Assembly: GCF_050947875.1 (NCBI RefSeq)
Contig: NC_134574.1
Coordinates: 155,398,051 to 155,462,050 of the forward strand
Source: Dermacentor variabilis
Taxonomy: Eukaryota; Arthropoda; Arachnida; Ixodida; Ixodidae
Direction: 5' to 3'
DNA: 64,000 bases
In this document: positions 49,900 through 62,100 of the stretch, in pieces
Position numbering within the stretch: position 1 is the stretch's first letter
Layout of the letters: the number at the start of each line of letters is the position of its first letter
The notes under the pieces: model-generated
Seen by the model: the letters and a program-made list of their open reading frames with translations, nothing else
What the model was told of the DNA's origin: nothing
Databases searched by the model: none
Translations under genes and position numbers: made by a program

Positions 49900-50063
49900 G
49901 TGAGTAGACGCAGCGCGCGTAAGAAAAGTCCGGACAACACAGGGGAAATTACTTGTACTTACTCATTGAAATAAAGAAATTCTATTAATGTATAACTTAT
50001 ATTTTACAATTAGTAAGTACAAGTAATTTATATACAAGTACAAGTACATATATACAAGTACAA

Positions 50064-50129
<66 letters not shown>

Positions 50130-53100
50130 CAGCAACAATTAACTTGTAGTAACAAATTGTGCGGCACAATATGATATGGTAGAGTTGAAGGGAATCGTCA
50201 TAAATGTCTAATTCCGTTTTTCCACACTTGACAGTGGCCATGTAGACCAAAAGGACTGGCGTAACTGGCATAACACGAAACTAGAGCGAGTTTTCAAGAC
50301 GGGAAACGCAAGTAAGCCCGATTACGGTTATCGTTAGGAGACGAGATATCTTCCGAAGGATGTAAACATTAGAGTGTAGATCATGGTGCATGGGGGAAGG
50401 AAAAAGACTACGAAAGAACGCCACGCGACAGTATTGAAACCCACAGGTAAAAATATGAAGGAGAGGTTCACGGGAAATAGACCCTCATGCCACGTGATAG
50501 GCAAGCGGTTATTTCTAGCCGACGAGCGCGCGGACGATACGGCAGTGCTCGATCGTGCACTGCGAGGGCTTCACTAATACCTACCGCGAACCAGGCAATG
50601 CCTTCAAAGTTACAGTAACCAAGGGGGGCACATTTCCCAAGAGTCAACGCGCAGGTGGGCCGCGAGGAGACGGAGGGACGACGGCGTCAGAGAAGGTTGG
50701 CTTCCCAAAGTTAGCCGTTTCAACCATATAGTTAACTTGCTTAGGCGAATGGTGTCTCACCGGTGCGTTACAGCCCACAATTTCGACTGTGACTTTACAG
50801 CTGTAAAAAAAAAAAAAGACCTATCTTGTTTGTGCAGATACCATTTCGTCAATTTCACCATGTTCCTGTTTGGCATCGGCTCACTGCTGCCGTGGAACTT
50901 CTTCATCACGGCTGATGACGTGAGTCTCCTGGCCTGTTCAAGGTCCACGAGCTGAACGGCAAGGAATTGCGCCGGCGATGTTGTGTGCATGCACTACACG
51001 TTGTCCCTAGAGAAACGCTGATTCGAACCTTTCTCCAAGCATGACTTGCGCATGCCTGACGGCGGACACAAAGTGGCTCCTCTGGCGCCTTGCCGAAAGC
51101 ACTTTCAATGTCTCGTGCTCTTCCATAGTCCTCACTCGCGTACCCCCTCCCATCCCCACACACACAACTTGGGAATGTAGTCCAACTACACCGCTGTCCA
51201 ACACCAAAATAATATGTGCACCATGTTACGTTATTAACCTACACAGAATTGTTCAAAAACTGTCGGTGACAAATAGCAAAGTTTTAATCCTTGAGCTATG
51301 TTACTCGAGGATGCGGACATTAATTGCACGGTAAACTGAAACGCATAATCGCATTAACAAAATTTATCTTCAGCAACTTGATTACTTATGGGCCCATTTT
51401 TTTTTTTGCTGCAGGGTTATCAAGGGAACTAGGGCAGTTTATGATTAGGAGACATTATTCACTTATGAGTTAGAATGCCCATGTTCACATCCCAATGGCC
51501 TTGTGAATCTGGAACAGAGTAACATTCGTGATCCAGCCACTGTGAAGTCAAAGGCCGTGCTTTGCCTGCTCTATAAGACACAGAAATCTTAGAAATTTCT
51601 GCGATTTGTAGAGATAAAGCTTGAGCCGAAGAGTCAGATAAATTTATTTGAAGTTCTTCAAATGCTTTTTCAGTGCTCTTTCCACAGGCATTATTCTTTA
51701 ACACAGTCTTAATAGTCTGGGAAAACAGTCATGCCATGCTGAGCAACTGACCGGCTGTTTCGCCAGCATTTCCCTGTGTGCTTTTATGAACTTTGCAAGG
51801 GCCTCCCAACGAGAGCTCCGTCTCCTTTGAATTATTTCAAACACGTGATGATCCTTCCATTTTGCAGTGCAATTAGGATAGCCAAGGGCATCACACTTGC
51901 CACACATACAGTATGACTCATGGTGTGCAATCATTAGCATTATGGCAATCTCCTCCGATCCTGTGTTGAACAGTTGACCGACAACCATTAGTGCTGTGTC
52001 CGAGGCGCGAGCACTTAAAGTATCGTAGTGTAGTCGTGGAGCCAGCAGTACAACCCTGTGATTTTGAGGCCCTGCCTCGATCTCGGATGGGCTGGCCATC
52101 CCTGCAAACGTCACGATCTATGCGGACCTTCTTATTGTCGACTATCCGCGGGTATAGTAGTGGTACGCAGAAGCTACACCTGCCATAGAAAAAAAAATAT
52201 CAAAGATTTCCCTTAGACTTATACTTACATCCACACCGCGGACCAGACATTTGCAGCTAGGTAAGTTAAGTGGTATGAAGCGGTTCACCTGTTGCATGGC
52301 AAACTTAATTCACTACAGGACATTCTGAACACAATTCTGGTACAGGGAACAGCAGAATGGGAGATCCCCCTTATATGAAGTGCAGATCCTCGGCGATTTC
52401 CTGGATGTTAAAGGAAGGCTGCTTGATGTTCAGTTAAAACTCCCAAGGATTTTTCATATGGACAGCCCTCAGATGTTAAATACCAAAGCAAGTTTTCCTG
52501 AAATAGCTATATAAAGCCACTTGATGCACATGCAGTGTATGAATTAAAAAAGTCATACAAACGTCACTTGATAATTAGGCGCACTCGCCGATCCGCACAT
52601 AGTTCTACATACGGACTCGGTCGTGCCTGCACATCGATTCGCCGAGTCATCTGCTTCTCGAGAAGTGCTCAGCCAATCTAATTTCAGAGTTATTTATACG
52701 ATTACATTACTGTTACACTACGTTACTATTACCAGAGAACTTTTCTACTGTCTACTTATTCAGTTGGCACTCTTGACTGTTTGTGGCACGTGAACGCGAA
52801 AGGTTCCAACTTTTAAGCTTCGCCATCAATATTAATTTCAGCATTGCCATTTGTTGGGCGTGTTGATAAACTGAAAGCATATTTAGCGCCAGCAAACAAG
52901 GACGGAAGGGAGACGACACCACAGTGCGCTATTATTGTGGTGTCGTCTCCCTTCCGTCCTTGTTTGCTGGCGCTAAATATGCTTTCAATAATTATTGTTC
53001 TTTATCTTTGCTGTGTCACTTTCAATAACTGTACCAGTCAGATGTTTATAGGAAGGTGCATGCTTGAAGCGATTATCAATGATTACGTAAGGGCGATTAA

Positions 53101-56100
53101 TTAACAGAAAAGGAATGTCACTCTACAATCACTGTTGATCATTTCAATTTCTATTTTTTCTTTTAGGATTTCGAGTTTATTTGCAGTTAATGTTGCGCAA
53201 TCCTACTTAATATGTGTCATTTAAGAATGTGTTTCTGTGTATGCTTTAAGACGAAGTACTGACAGAAGTAGCTTGTTGATGGTTTCTGGAATTGGAATTG
53301 ACACTTCCATCCTCAGACCATTGTTATGCTATTTGTTAATAAAGAACACGACACTGCATTCAAAGTTATAGACAATCATTGTGCAAGAACATATATATGT
53401 AAAATTTGCAAGACGTGCAAATTATCAAGTATCAAAATATTTAGCTCAAGAAGTGTAGCCGTGTTGGCTGAACTGCTGAAGTTGACGACGTCGCGGAAAG
53501 CGAGTGACATTCGGAACGATACCCTGGAAAAATATATGACGCACTAACAGAGCAATAGCGTGTGAAGTTGCGTAAGTTTTTCGGTGTTGCTGAGTGAAAC
53601 GTGGCCACTTCAACGCTACAAGGACAACGTACAACTGTGACTCGTTTTTTTTCTTTATTTATTTTTGATGATGCAGTACTGGCGATACAAGTTCCGCAAC
53701 GTGAATGCCTCAGGAGAAGTGCACACAAAGAGCGACCTGCAGGCGGCCTTTACCAGCTACCTGGCCATGGCCAGCAAGGCACCCTACATCATCTCGTTGG
53801 TCCTGAACACCTACCTGAGCCACCGGTATGTGCCAACAGCGCCCGTAAAAAAGAAAGATCAGTGGTGATTTAGCGGTAAATGCAAAAGAAATGCTTTATC
53901 ATTACGTCCCACATATTTGAGGTGCCGGATCCATGATTTTATCTGCGTTCACCACATTGCAAAGTGTGGTATACATACATACATACATACATACATACAT
54001 ACATACATACATACATACATACATACATACATACATACATACATACATACATACATACATACATACATACATACATACATACATACATACATACATACAT
54101 ACATACATACATACATACATACATACATACATACGAACCTTCTTAATGCTCCCGCATTAAATAGATTCGTAGGGCATAGTAGGACTTTATTTCGTGTGAT
54201 GAGCTGATGTGCTAAACCAGGAAACCAAGGGAAAACGCGGAGGAATCTTTGAAGGATTCTGGGGCCGAATTCACAAAGCTCTTCTTTCTCAAGTACTTCC
54301 GAGTTATTGAAGGCGATGTCCATGAAGTAGGGGAACAATTGCGCAATCGCCTCTTGCCGGGTTCTCGTCCGTCTTGGGAACTGGCAGAACCAACGCGCAT
54401 TTTTTCGAGACTTGTGGCGCCCTTCTTGTGCTCATTTCGTAATTTTCGTGTCCAGCATTCGACCCGCTGTGCGCATCGGCTGGCCCCTCCTGGGCTGCAC
54501 GCTCTTCTTCGTGGCCACGGCGGCCCTCGTCAAGGTGGACACGGACCATTGTAAGCCTCTCCGCCCCAGTGGCGCATCCGATGCGACGCCTTAATTCTGA
54601 ATGGTTCTGTCCCAAATGTCAGCAGCACAAAAGAGATGTCGAACCAGATGGTTCTCGACAGCGTTTCTGCATTGCAGTGCTTACGCAAACATTCGTTCAT
54701 ATATATGTACTTGTCAGGAAAGAAGCACGTAAACTGACCACGTTCAAAACAAAATGACATCAGGGTTAGTTCTATTGCCAAATGGCCCGAATTTACCGAG
54801 GCAGTCCCGACTTTTAAGCAAATGTCCCGTGTGCCCACCTGACCCAGTCGGGACGACCGACTGCCCAGACTTTTGTTTTTCCCCTGCTGGATAACAATAA
54901 ACGGACCACATTTAATGCTGCCTCGTTTAAAAAGCTCGTTTGCACATTCGCTATTTGTGTCCTGTTGCACTGTCATGAACATGTTGTAGTCCCCAACCGT
55001 TCTGGGCACCTCTATTCGTATTGGTATACCCTGTTAGTCAGACATATATGCTGCACCTTTCTCGTAGATTGCGACATGGTATGACTAAATAAGTGTTCAG
55101 TTTTGATGCGCGTTCGGCTCCTGGCACTGACATGGCCAGTCATCGCCAGTCGCCCCCTTCCTCCCCGTTCTCAACACCCCCTCTCCCCCCCCGCGTTCCG
55201 AATTCGTGCACCCAAAAGTTGACAACCCTCAAGATTGCGAGCAAGGAACCCATGCGGATCTTGAAACGTCATTACATTTTGGCTATGGTCAGTGACCTGC
55301 ATCTTTCCTAACAACAGTTTAAACTCACTAGATGGTATTCCTTGGAATTCCTACTTCATATACCATGCGTTTCACGAAATGCGTCCGAAATTCCTTAAGA
55401 ATTGGAAAGGTGACATAAATGAACGTTTTGCTTTCGATTGATTTAACCGTAGAGTCACACGTTGGCCAATTAATCGATAAAGTAATCGAACAAGTAATTA
55501 CGCAAATGAGACATTATTGTCTTTTTAAGAAAAAAGAGTCATGCGATTGATCCCAATGGAAGACTTGAAACATGCCGTCCGAGAAGTTATGAACCGTTTC
55601 GGAAAATGCGAAAAGTTAACACTGCTAATTTTTTTACAGCATAATGAATTCCGGTCAATTTCACACAGAAAAGCGAAACTAAACAGCGGAAATGCGCAAC
55701 TTGCAGGCCTCGGATAGATGTCCATGAATGACGGGACTGTTTGCGCCTCGCCATCGCGTGAGCATTAAGCAACCGATATCACGTGTCGATTAGAATGCTC
55801 GCTTGATGCTCGCCCGCATGTGACTGTGGATCCCGTGATTAGATAACATAAATTTCCGTGGGCACCTTTAATAAAGTTCATCCAATCCAATTTTGCTAAA
55901 GTTCACGTTACACATAACTCAGCGTGTCCTTGTAGTATATATATGATACCTTGGTTCCGTGTCTTATGGTAGTTTCACGTCTCGTTCCTGCAGATCAGAC
56001 TGCTTTCATGGCTGCCACACTGGTCATCGTAGTCCTCATCAACAGTAAGTGATTACACTTTTTAGACAACAAATTGTTGCCGAAAACACGTGTGTAATCG

Positions 56101-59100
56101 TAATAAACAGAATGTACGGCATTTGACCGGTGTTGTTGGTGTTCTGTAATGACTAGAGTTTGATTCAATTTTCCTTTTCAATGAAAGAGGGCAGTCGGAA
56201 CTAAAAGCTGAGGAATCAGCTTGACAAGATTTCCGACCCCATGCAGAGTGACAGCAGCAGCAGAGGCGTGAAATTGCTCTCGTTCATAGAACTGCAAGTA
56301 ACATTTCACGGGCTTTATATACATGCACGCATGTGTAGACGTAAGTTACATACACATAATACACACATATATCTACACATACATTTAAGTTACAAAAAGA
56401 ACACAATCGAAAATCGGTATCACGGTACTCTATATTTCTACGCAGAAAGAACACATATAGTATGTATAAAAAATACTTATATTGTTGATTCACAATGGGA
56501 TATTTGTTACTGGATTTGGATATTCATCACTAGACTTGAAGCGCGAGCACATGACAGAGATGGACGAGTGCTCGTCGCCCCTCAAGTCTAGTGAAGATAG
56601 CGCATGCATATCTCTCAAGAAGTGATGCGCAGTCACGTATCATGTCATTTGTTTTTTTTTTCTAGTCTTCTGTGGTTTCCTGCAAGGAGGTGGCACTGGC
56701 CTGGCTGGTTGCTTCCCTGAAAAATACATGGCTTCTAACCTCAATGGCCAGGTATATGCGTCACGTGAAATATTTAACATTAGCGATAAAATGATGCCTC
56801 ACGGGTTCCGTGGCAATCTTTCTCTAACGGACACTATGTTACTGTCGTTTAGCTCAAGTTAGAGCAATGATATTATGCACAGTAACAGTACGCGCAGAAC
56901 TTCTTCCTTTGATGTGCATGCTCCGACACGATTAAAAGCGTTTTCTTTCCCCGCACGATCAAGAATGGAATGTGTTGCACAATTACGTTTCTGCAAGTTA
57001 ATCTGAAAGTGGTTTACAATGTGCTTTACAGTCACTCTTGCAGTGACAGTTCTGTCATGATCTAGTCATTCAATAAGTCTATAATTTTGATGTCATGCAT
57101 GTCATACCCGACCGTTTCTTATATGTCCAGTGCAATAGCTCTAATAATATGAATTTATGAACGTTTTCTGTCAAATGTGTAAATTTTATGTGTTGCTTGC
57201 TTGTTTTCTTTTATGCTCTCGTCTACCTGCTTGCTCTTCTTGTAGGCCGCAGTATGTACTTAAATAAATAAAGAATACATCCATCGAACGACTTGTGGAT
57301 TTTTTTTTTCAGGCCGTGGGCGGTGTGTTTGCTACTGTAGCGCAGATCTTCTGCTTGCTGGGCGATGCGTCGCCGACCACGAGTGCATTGCTGTACTTCT
57401 TGCTTGCCGTTGGCACGTTAATCATCACCCAGATATGCTTCGGTGTATTAGTGAAGACGGTGAGTGAAGCTTGAGTGAAGCTACATTATCTTTGTGGAAT
57501 CTCGTTGAAGGCCTTACTCGCGTTATTAAGGTTCCTGCGGTCTACGGGGGCTTCACGACAGACTCTAAGAATGCCGCCCCCTACCGCTCTGTAGTGTACG
57601 CGCTTTGTTCGTGCTTGTCTCTCTTTCTTTCTATGTCCCCCTTCCACTCTGTTTCTCTTTTTACCCCCCCCCCCCAACCCTTCCCCCTGGGCAGCGTAGC
57701 CAACCGGAACTACCTCTGGTTAACCTCCCTGCCTTTCTCTGCATTATCTTATCTCTCTCTCTCTCACTCTCTCTTTCTTTGTGGCAGTCGGAATATACCT
57801 CGTCTTCAAAAGTGCGATCAGTGAAAAAGAAAGCTGTTATCCACATCACTGTTGTTCAACGAAAATTTGTAGAGACTCCACAAACAACGTCTTAAGTTCC
57901 AGAACAAAAAATTCCATTGTCCTGGCGTCAAACGCAGATCAATCTAATGAGGAGGCCAACAATTCTCATGCGCGAAGAAGGGTTAATTTTCGACGTGACG
58001 TTCTGGATTGCTTCCGGTTTGTACCTACCATTAAAACAAAGTTGAAGCGAAAATCAATTGTTTAGTTTTAGCAGAGACTGACAAAAAAAGAAGCTTTCCA
58101 ACGGTGCGATAAATCTCCCAAGCACGCGTTGTGTTCACTACTATGCCGCAAGGCCTCAATGGACAAGGTTAAGCATCAATACCCCGCATCAAGTTTAAAG
58201 CGGCCTACAAGAACTGCCGGGAGTGAAAAAAAAAATCAATGGAAACACTCGCTAATGCGCCTTACACAATACGAATGTAAATGCTGCCCACTTGTCAGGC
58301 AGACAGTCTTATAAGACCGCACTGTACGCTTACATGCAACGTGACTCGAGCCTTGAGCTGTGGCACAGCCTCCGTGGAAAAGCCTCACCACCGTATTGCG
58401 CACTACCAAGCACTGCTGTTCTTTGTAAGGCCCACAGGCCTTTACGAAACATTGTCAGTAGCTTTATTGTGTATGTGTATATCTGGGAGTGTATGTGCTG
58501 TTCGTGTGTTTTGGGGACCACTGTGCATACCGTAATTATCAGCCGACTGGAAGCACCATGCCAGGCGATGAGCTAGGCTAGCCATCTCCAACATATTTCA
58601 TTAAAACATGTATATATCGCTCTCTTTGTTTACAAGCCGGGGTGATCTTTTTTGTTATTGAGGCGTTCTAATGCTGCAATAAACCTCGGGGAATAACATG
58701 GTTCGGTTAGTGTTGTGATACATATATAAGCTTTGATTAAGTAGTTCAGCTTGCACTAAAAAAGACAGCAGTTCATTTAAACACAGTTAGTTTCTTCTTT
58801 TCGCGGCCTGATTTTGTTGCAGTTTTCCTTCATTCGGTCTCTTTTAGTCATCTCACTTGTGCCTCCTTTGAATATCCCTTGTCACGCCCAGCACATTCGG
58901 CTAACCAACTTTAGCCCAAGCTAGCCAACTAGCCCAATGACATGCCCTCCTGCTGATGAAGTGCGCTGAGAGAGGCATAACGAAACAGCAAAAAGCAGCA
59001 AGTCGAAACTGATAGCGTGAAAAGTGCGAGAGACTGCGGATTGCCAAGTGTGAGCGAGAAGAGAGAGAGAAACAACTTTATTTAGTCGCCTGCAGAGCGA

Positions 59101-62100
59101 CACCATGACTAAATGGCGCCGCGACGCGGGCCCTGACGTCTTCTCGGCGGGTGGTCTCTACTCAACTCCATCGCGTGTTACTCCCGCGGTCGGTCGCCCT
59201 GAGGGGCAACGTTCCGTCGGTTTCGCTCGGCCTTTGTCGTTCAAGAGCCGCCGAGAAAAAAACGCGCGGGTAAAGCAGGCTGTGCAGTGACGAAAGTGGC
59301 GGTTGCTCCACTAGAGATGGCACATGTTGGGGTAAACGTTGGTGTCAAAAGAGACAGGTGCATGTGTCTTAAAGCTTAGGTTTTCAATGTGGTCTTGGAG
59401 AAGTGCATGACGAATGCACTGACTTTGTGTTTAAACAGCGCTCGCTAAGCCAGGGCGGGTGCATGTCTCAAGTTTCTTGAGCATCCGGACCCAATCACTG
59501 AAAGTAAAGGAACGGAGTCTCCATTTATCAAAATGTGATTAAAGGGGCGGGCGGCTTGAGGCCACGTAACTGGCCTCAAGCCGCCCGGTTTTTCGATGTG
59601 GTCCTGGTATTTAGCAGCGATTTGAGCAATGCAATTAGACTCATTTAATTCTATGCGCTGTGTGCGGGGCATGATTGCGCATAAGATATGTTGCTGAATT
59701 TACACTTAAGGTGAATGTACTTAAATTTGTTTGCTGTGTCAATATCGTGTTGCGAGGCGCCTAAAACTTGGGTCAAATACATAGATAACCATTATTAACC
59801 ATAAAGCACCGTAATTACTTTGTTTAGCGGAAAACAACGGACACAAGAAAGACGACAGGACAAGGCGTCTTGTCCTGTCATCTTTCTTGTGTGCGTTGTT
59901 TTGCGCTAAATAAAGTAATTATGAATTCGCACCAGCTAGCCCGCCAACGCATTGTGCTGTAAAACACCGTCTTTTTTTTTTCAGGAATTCTACCGCTACT
60001 ACACTTCTATGCAAGCAGGTGCGTCTCGGACATCCCTTGTATAAATGATTTTAAACGTAACTGTTTCAGCAAGCGGTTTTACATCTGATATATCTGTTGG
60101 CGTTGTGCAGTCAGTTACAAAGAGTTTGACAAGGTCCCACTGGATAATACCGGGGGCAAGGCGTCGCCATGGCAACTCTTCAAGGGGGTGAGCACCGAAA
60201 CAACACTCCTTGTATTAGTACGACAGTAGTGCAGTATAGGCTTAAATTGTGTTTCAACTGGTGGGTATTACTTAGCCCGGCTGCGGCCATTGGTTGCAGA
60301 TAAAATCATGTTATGGTCGTCGTATTATACCCAAGACAAACATGCATTGTCATGAAGGAACACCATCGAAGCATAAATACATATTTGCCGCTGAAAGGAC
60401 ACACAGAGAAAAGTAGAATAATTGATGACGACGCATTTTTCTGTGGGTCATTTTAGGGGCAAATATGTATTTAACTACCGACATAACCAAGAAGCCATTT
60501 TTATGAATCATGAAGCGTTTCACATGAATTTTGCCAAAAAGCGTATCATATATGACTACAAATGCGGATACGGCTCAGTTTTTGCTGGCGGCGTTTTCAA
60601 GTTTATTGAACGAGCGTGATCAAAGTGTTCCAGGAGTGGTTCCATATAGCACGGTGAACAAGGTTAGCTTGGGTTTCGTCTGGAGAAGTCGTAGCATGTT
60701 ACCTTCGTTAATTATTATGCCCAATGACATTGCGCTACATATATAGATGGCTGTGCAACTCAATATTTTATATACCGCGTCTGTGAGTACGTATATTCGA
60801 CTTCGGTACTGTATATGAGTCTTGTTTCCCTGGGTTTCACTTCTAGAACTCCGAAATAAGTACGAAAAGTTATCGTGCCCCTTCTTCGGGAGCAAAAGCT
60901 AATATAATTTATACTTCACTACTCGCTACCTACAGGCATCATCACCATTTTTAGGTATCTGAGCACCATGAGCTAAAAGCAATAAATATATTGTATTCGC
61001 GAACCCTGGACAAAGGCTCAAGCGCACATAAACGAATTTTGTTATGACCAGTTCATTGTGAACAAGGGATTTGAACACATCATGAAAAGTCGAACTTATA
61101 TTGTGGTTTTTTTTTTACATTGGTTACCGGGAGCTGTTGTATATAAAGATGCTCTTACCTGGCCAGACAGTGTTCCGTCGATCTCTTGATTACAATAAAT
61201 AAGTTAGCGCTTTGCCACAATGACACGTGACAAACAGCACACGTCACAAAAGAATTATCTGAGCAAGTCATAGGTGGCTTGAACCGACGTCATTCTAGCC
61301 GCCGTGTTGAAGGACTGCAGCACGATGAGAAGCTGCAGGCGTATCGCACACTGGTTCTCTTGAGGTTTTGCCACAGACGCCAGCAGCGTTTCAACCCCGT
61401 CTTTATATGACATTGAGGCAGGTTACTTGTAGCAGTGAATCTGATGCGCTAACGTCATCTTAGCCTCAATGTCGGAGGACCAACAGGGGGAATAGCTGCG
61501 TCGGTGACGTCATGTGCAAGCTTTCTATAGCAAGGCTCACTTATTATTATTTTTTTGTGGCTATATCCACTTAAGCCCCAAAGACAGATCAGCGATATAA
61601 TCGCTTTCCAAATCTATTCTTATTATCGGCTATTCTTACCTACCGTCAACCTACGGAGCCAACTGCGGCTGATTTCAGCCCAAGGAATTAGTAGCGCATC
61701 CTCTCGCCAGAGGATTCTGCTGCGATAGTATTGTTCTGCACATGTTTCCAGGATCTTGGGCTGCAAGGGCTCTGTCAAGACAGCAGTGCTTCTTACAAGT
61801 TTTTAGCACTGATATATTTAATATATTTATTATCCTTTTAGAATGTATATTTCGTGTTCAAAGTATATATCATTAGTCATTTCCATAATCTTATTGCGTA
61901 TGCATTTACGTACTTTACAGCGACTGTATTCAATGCCCTTTTACAGTCACATCATATCTACCTCTCGCCATTCAGTATTGCACTGCGAACTTATTAACAC
62001 TAGCCATGCGCTCTTTGGCCATACTTGGCCCTTATGCCATAGAACCATATATATCATCATCTCATTCCCGGCTAGGACGTTGTAAATGTGACAATCATCT

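Noticed and set aside
53902..54338. Open frames with repeated MYVC or IHTY
   Set aside because: They are translations of the (ACAT)n array in ENT intron 3.
54530..55009. 159-codon minus-strand frame in ENT intron 4
   Set aside because: It overlaps the antisense of ENT exon 4 and shows no domain; repeat-like words (gtcccga) suggest non-coding sequence.
58951..58996. ctgatga ... cgaaac spacing like a hammerhead ribozyme core
   Set aside because: The bases between ctgatga and gaaac do not pair to form stem II, and no stem III follows. Penelope elements can carry hammerheads, so I looked near 5361, 9173 and 41699 too, without finding a full core.
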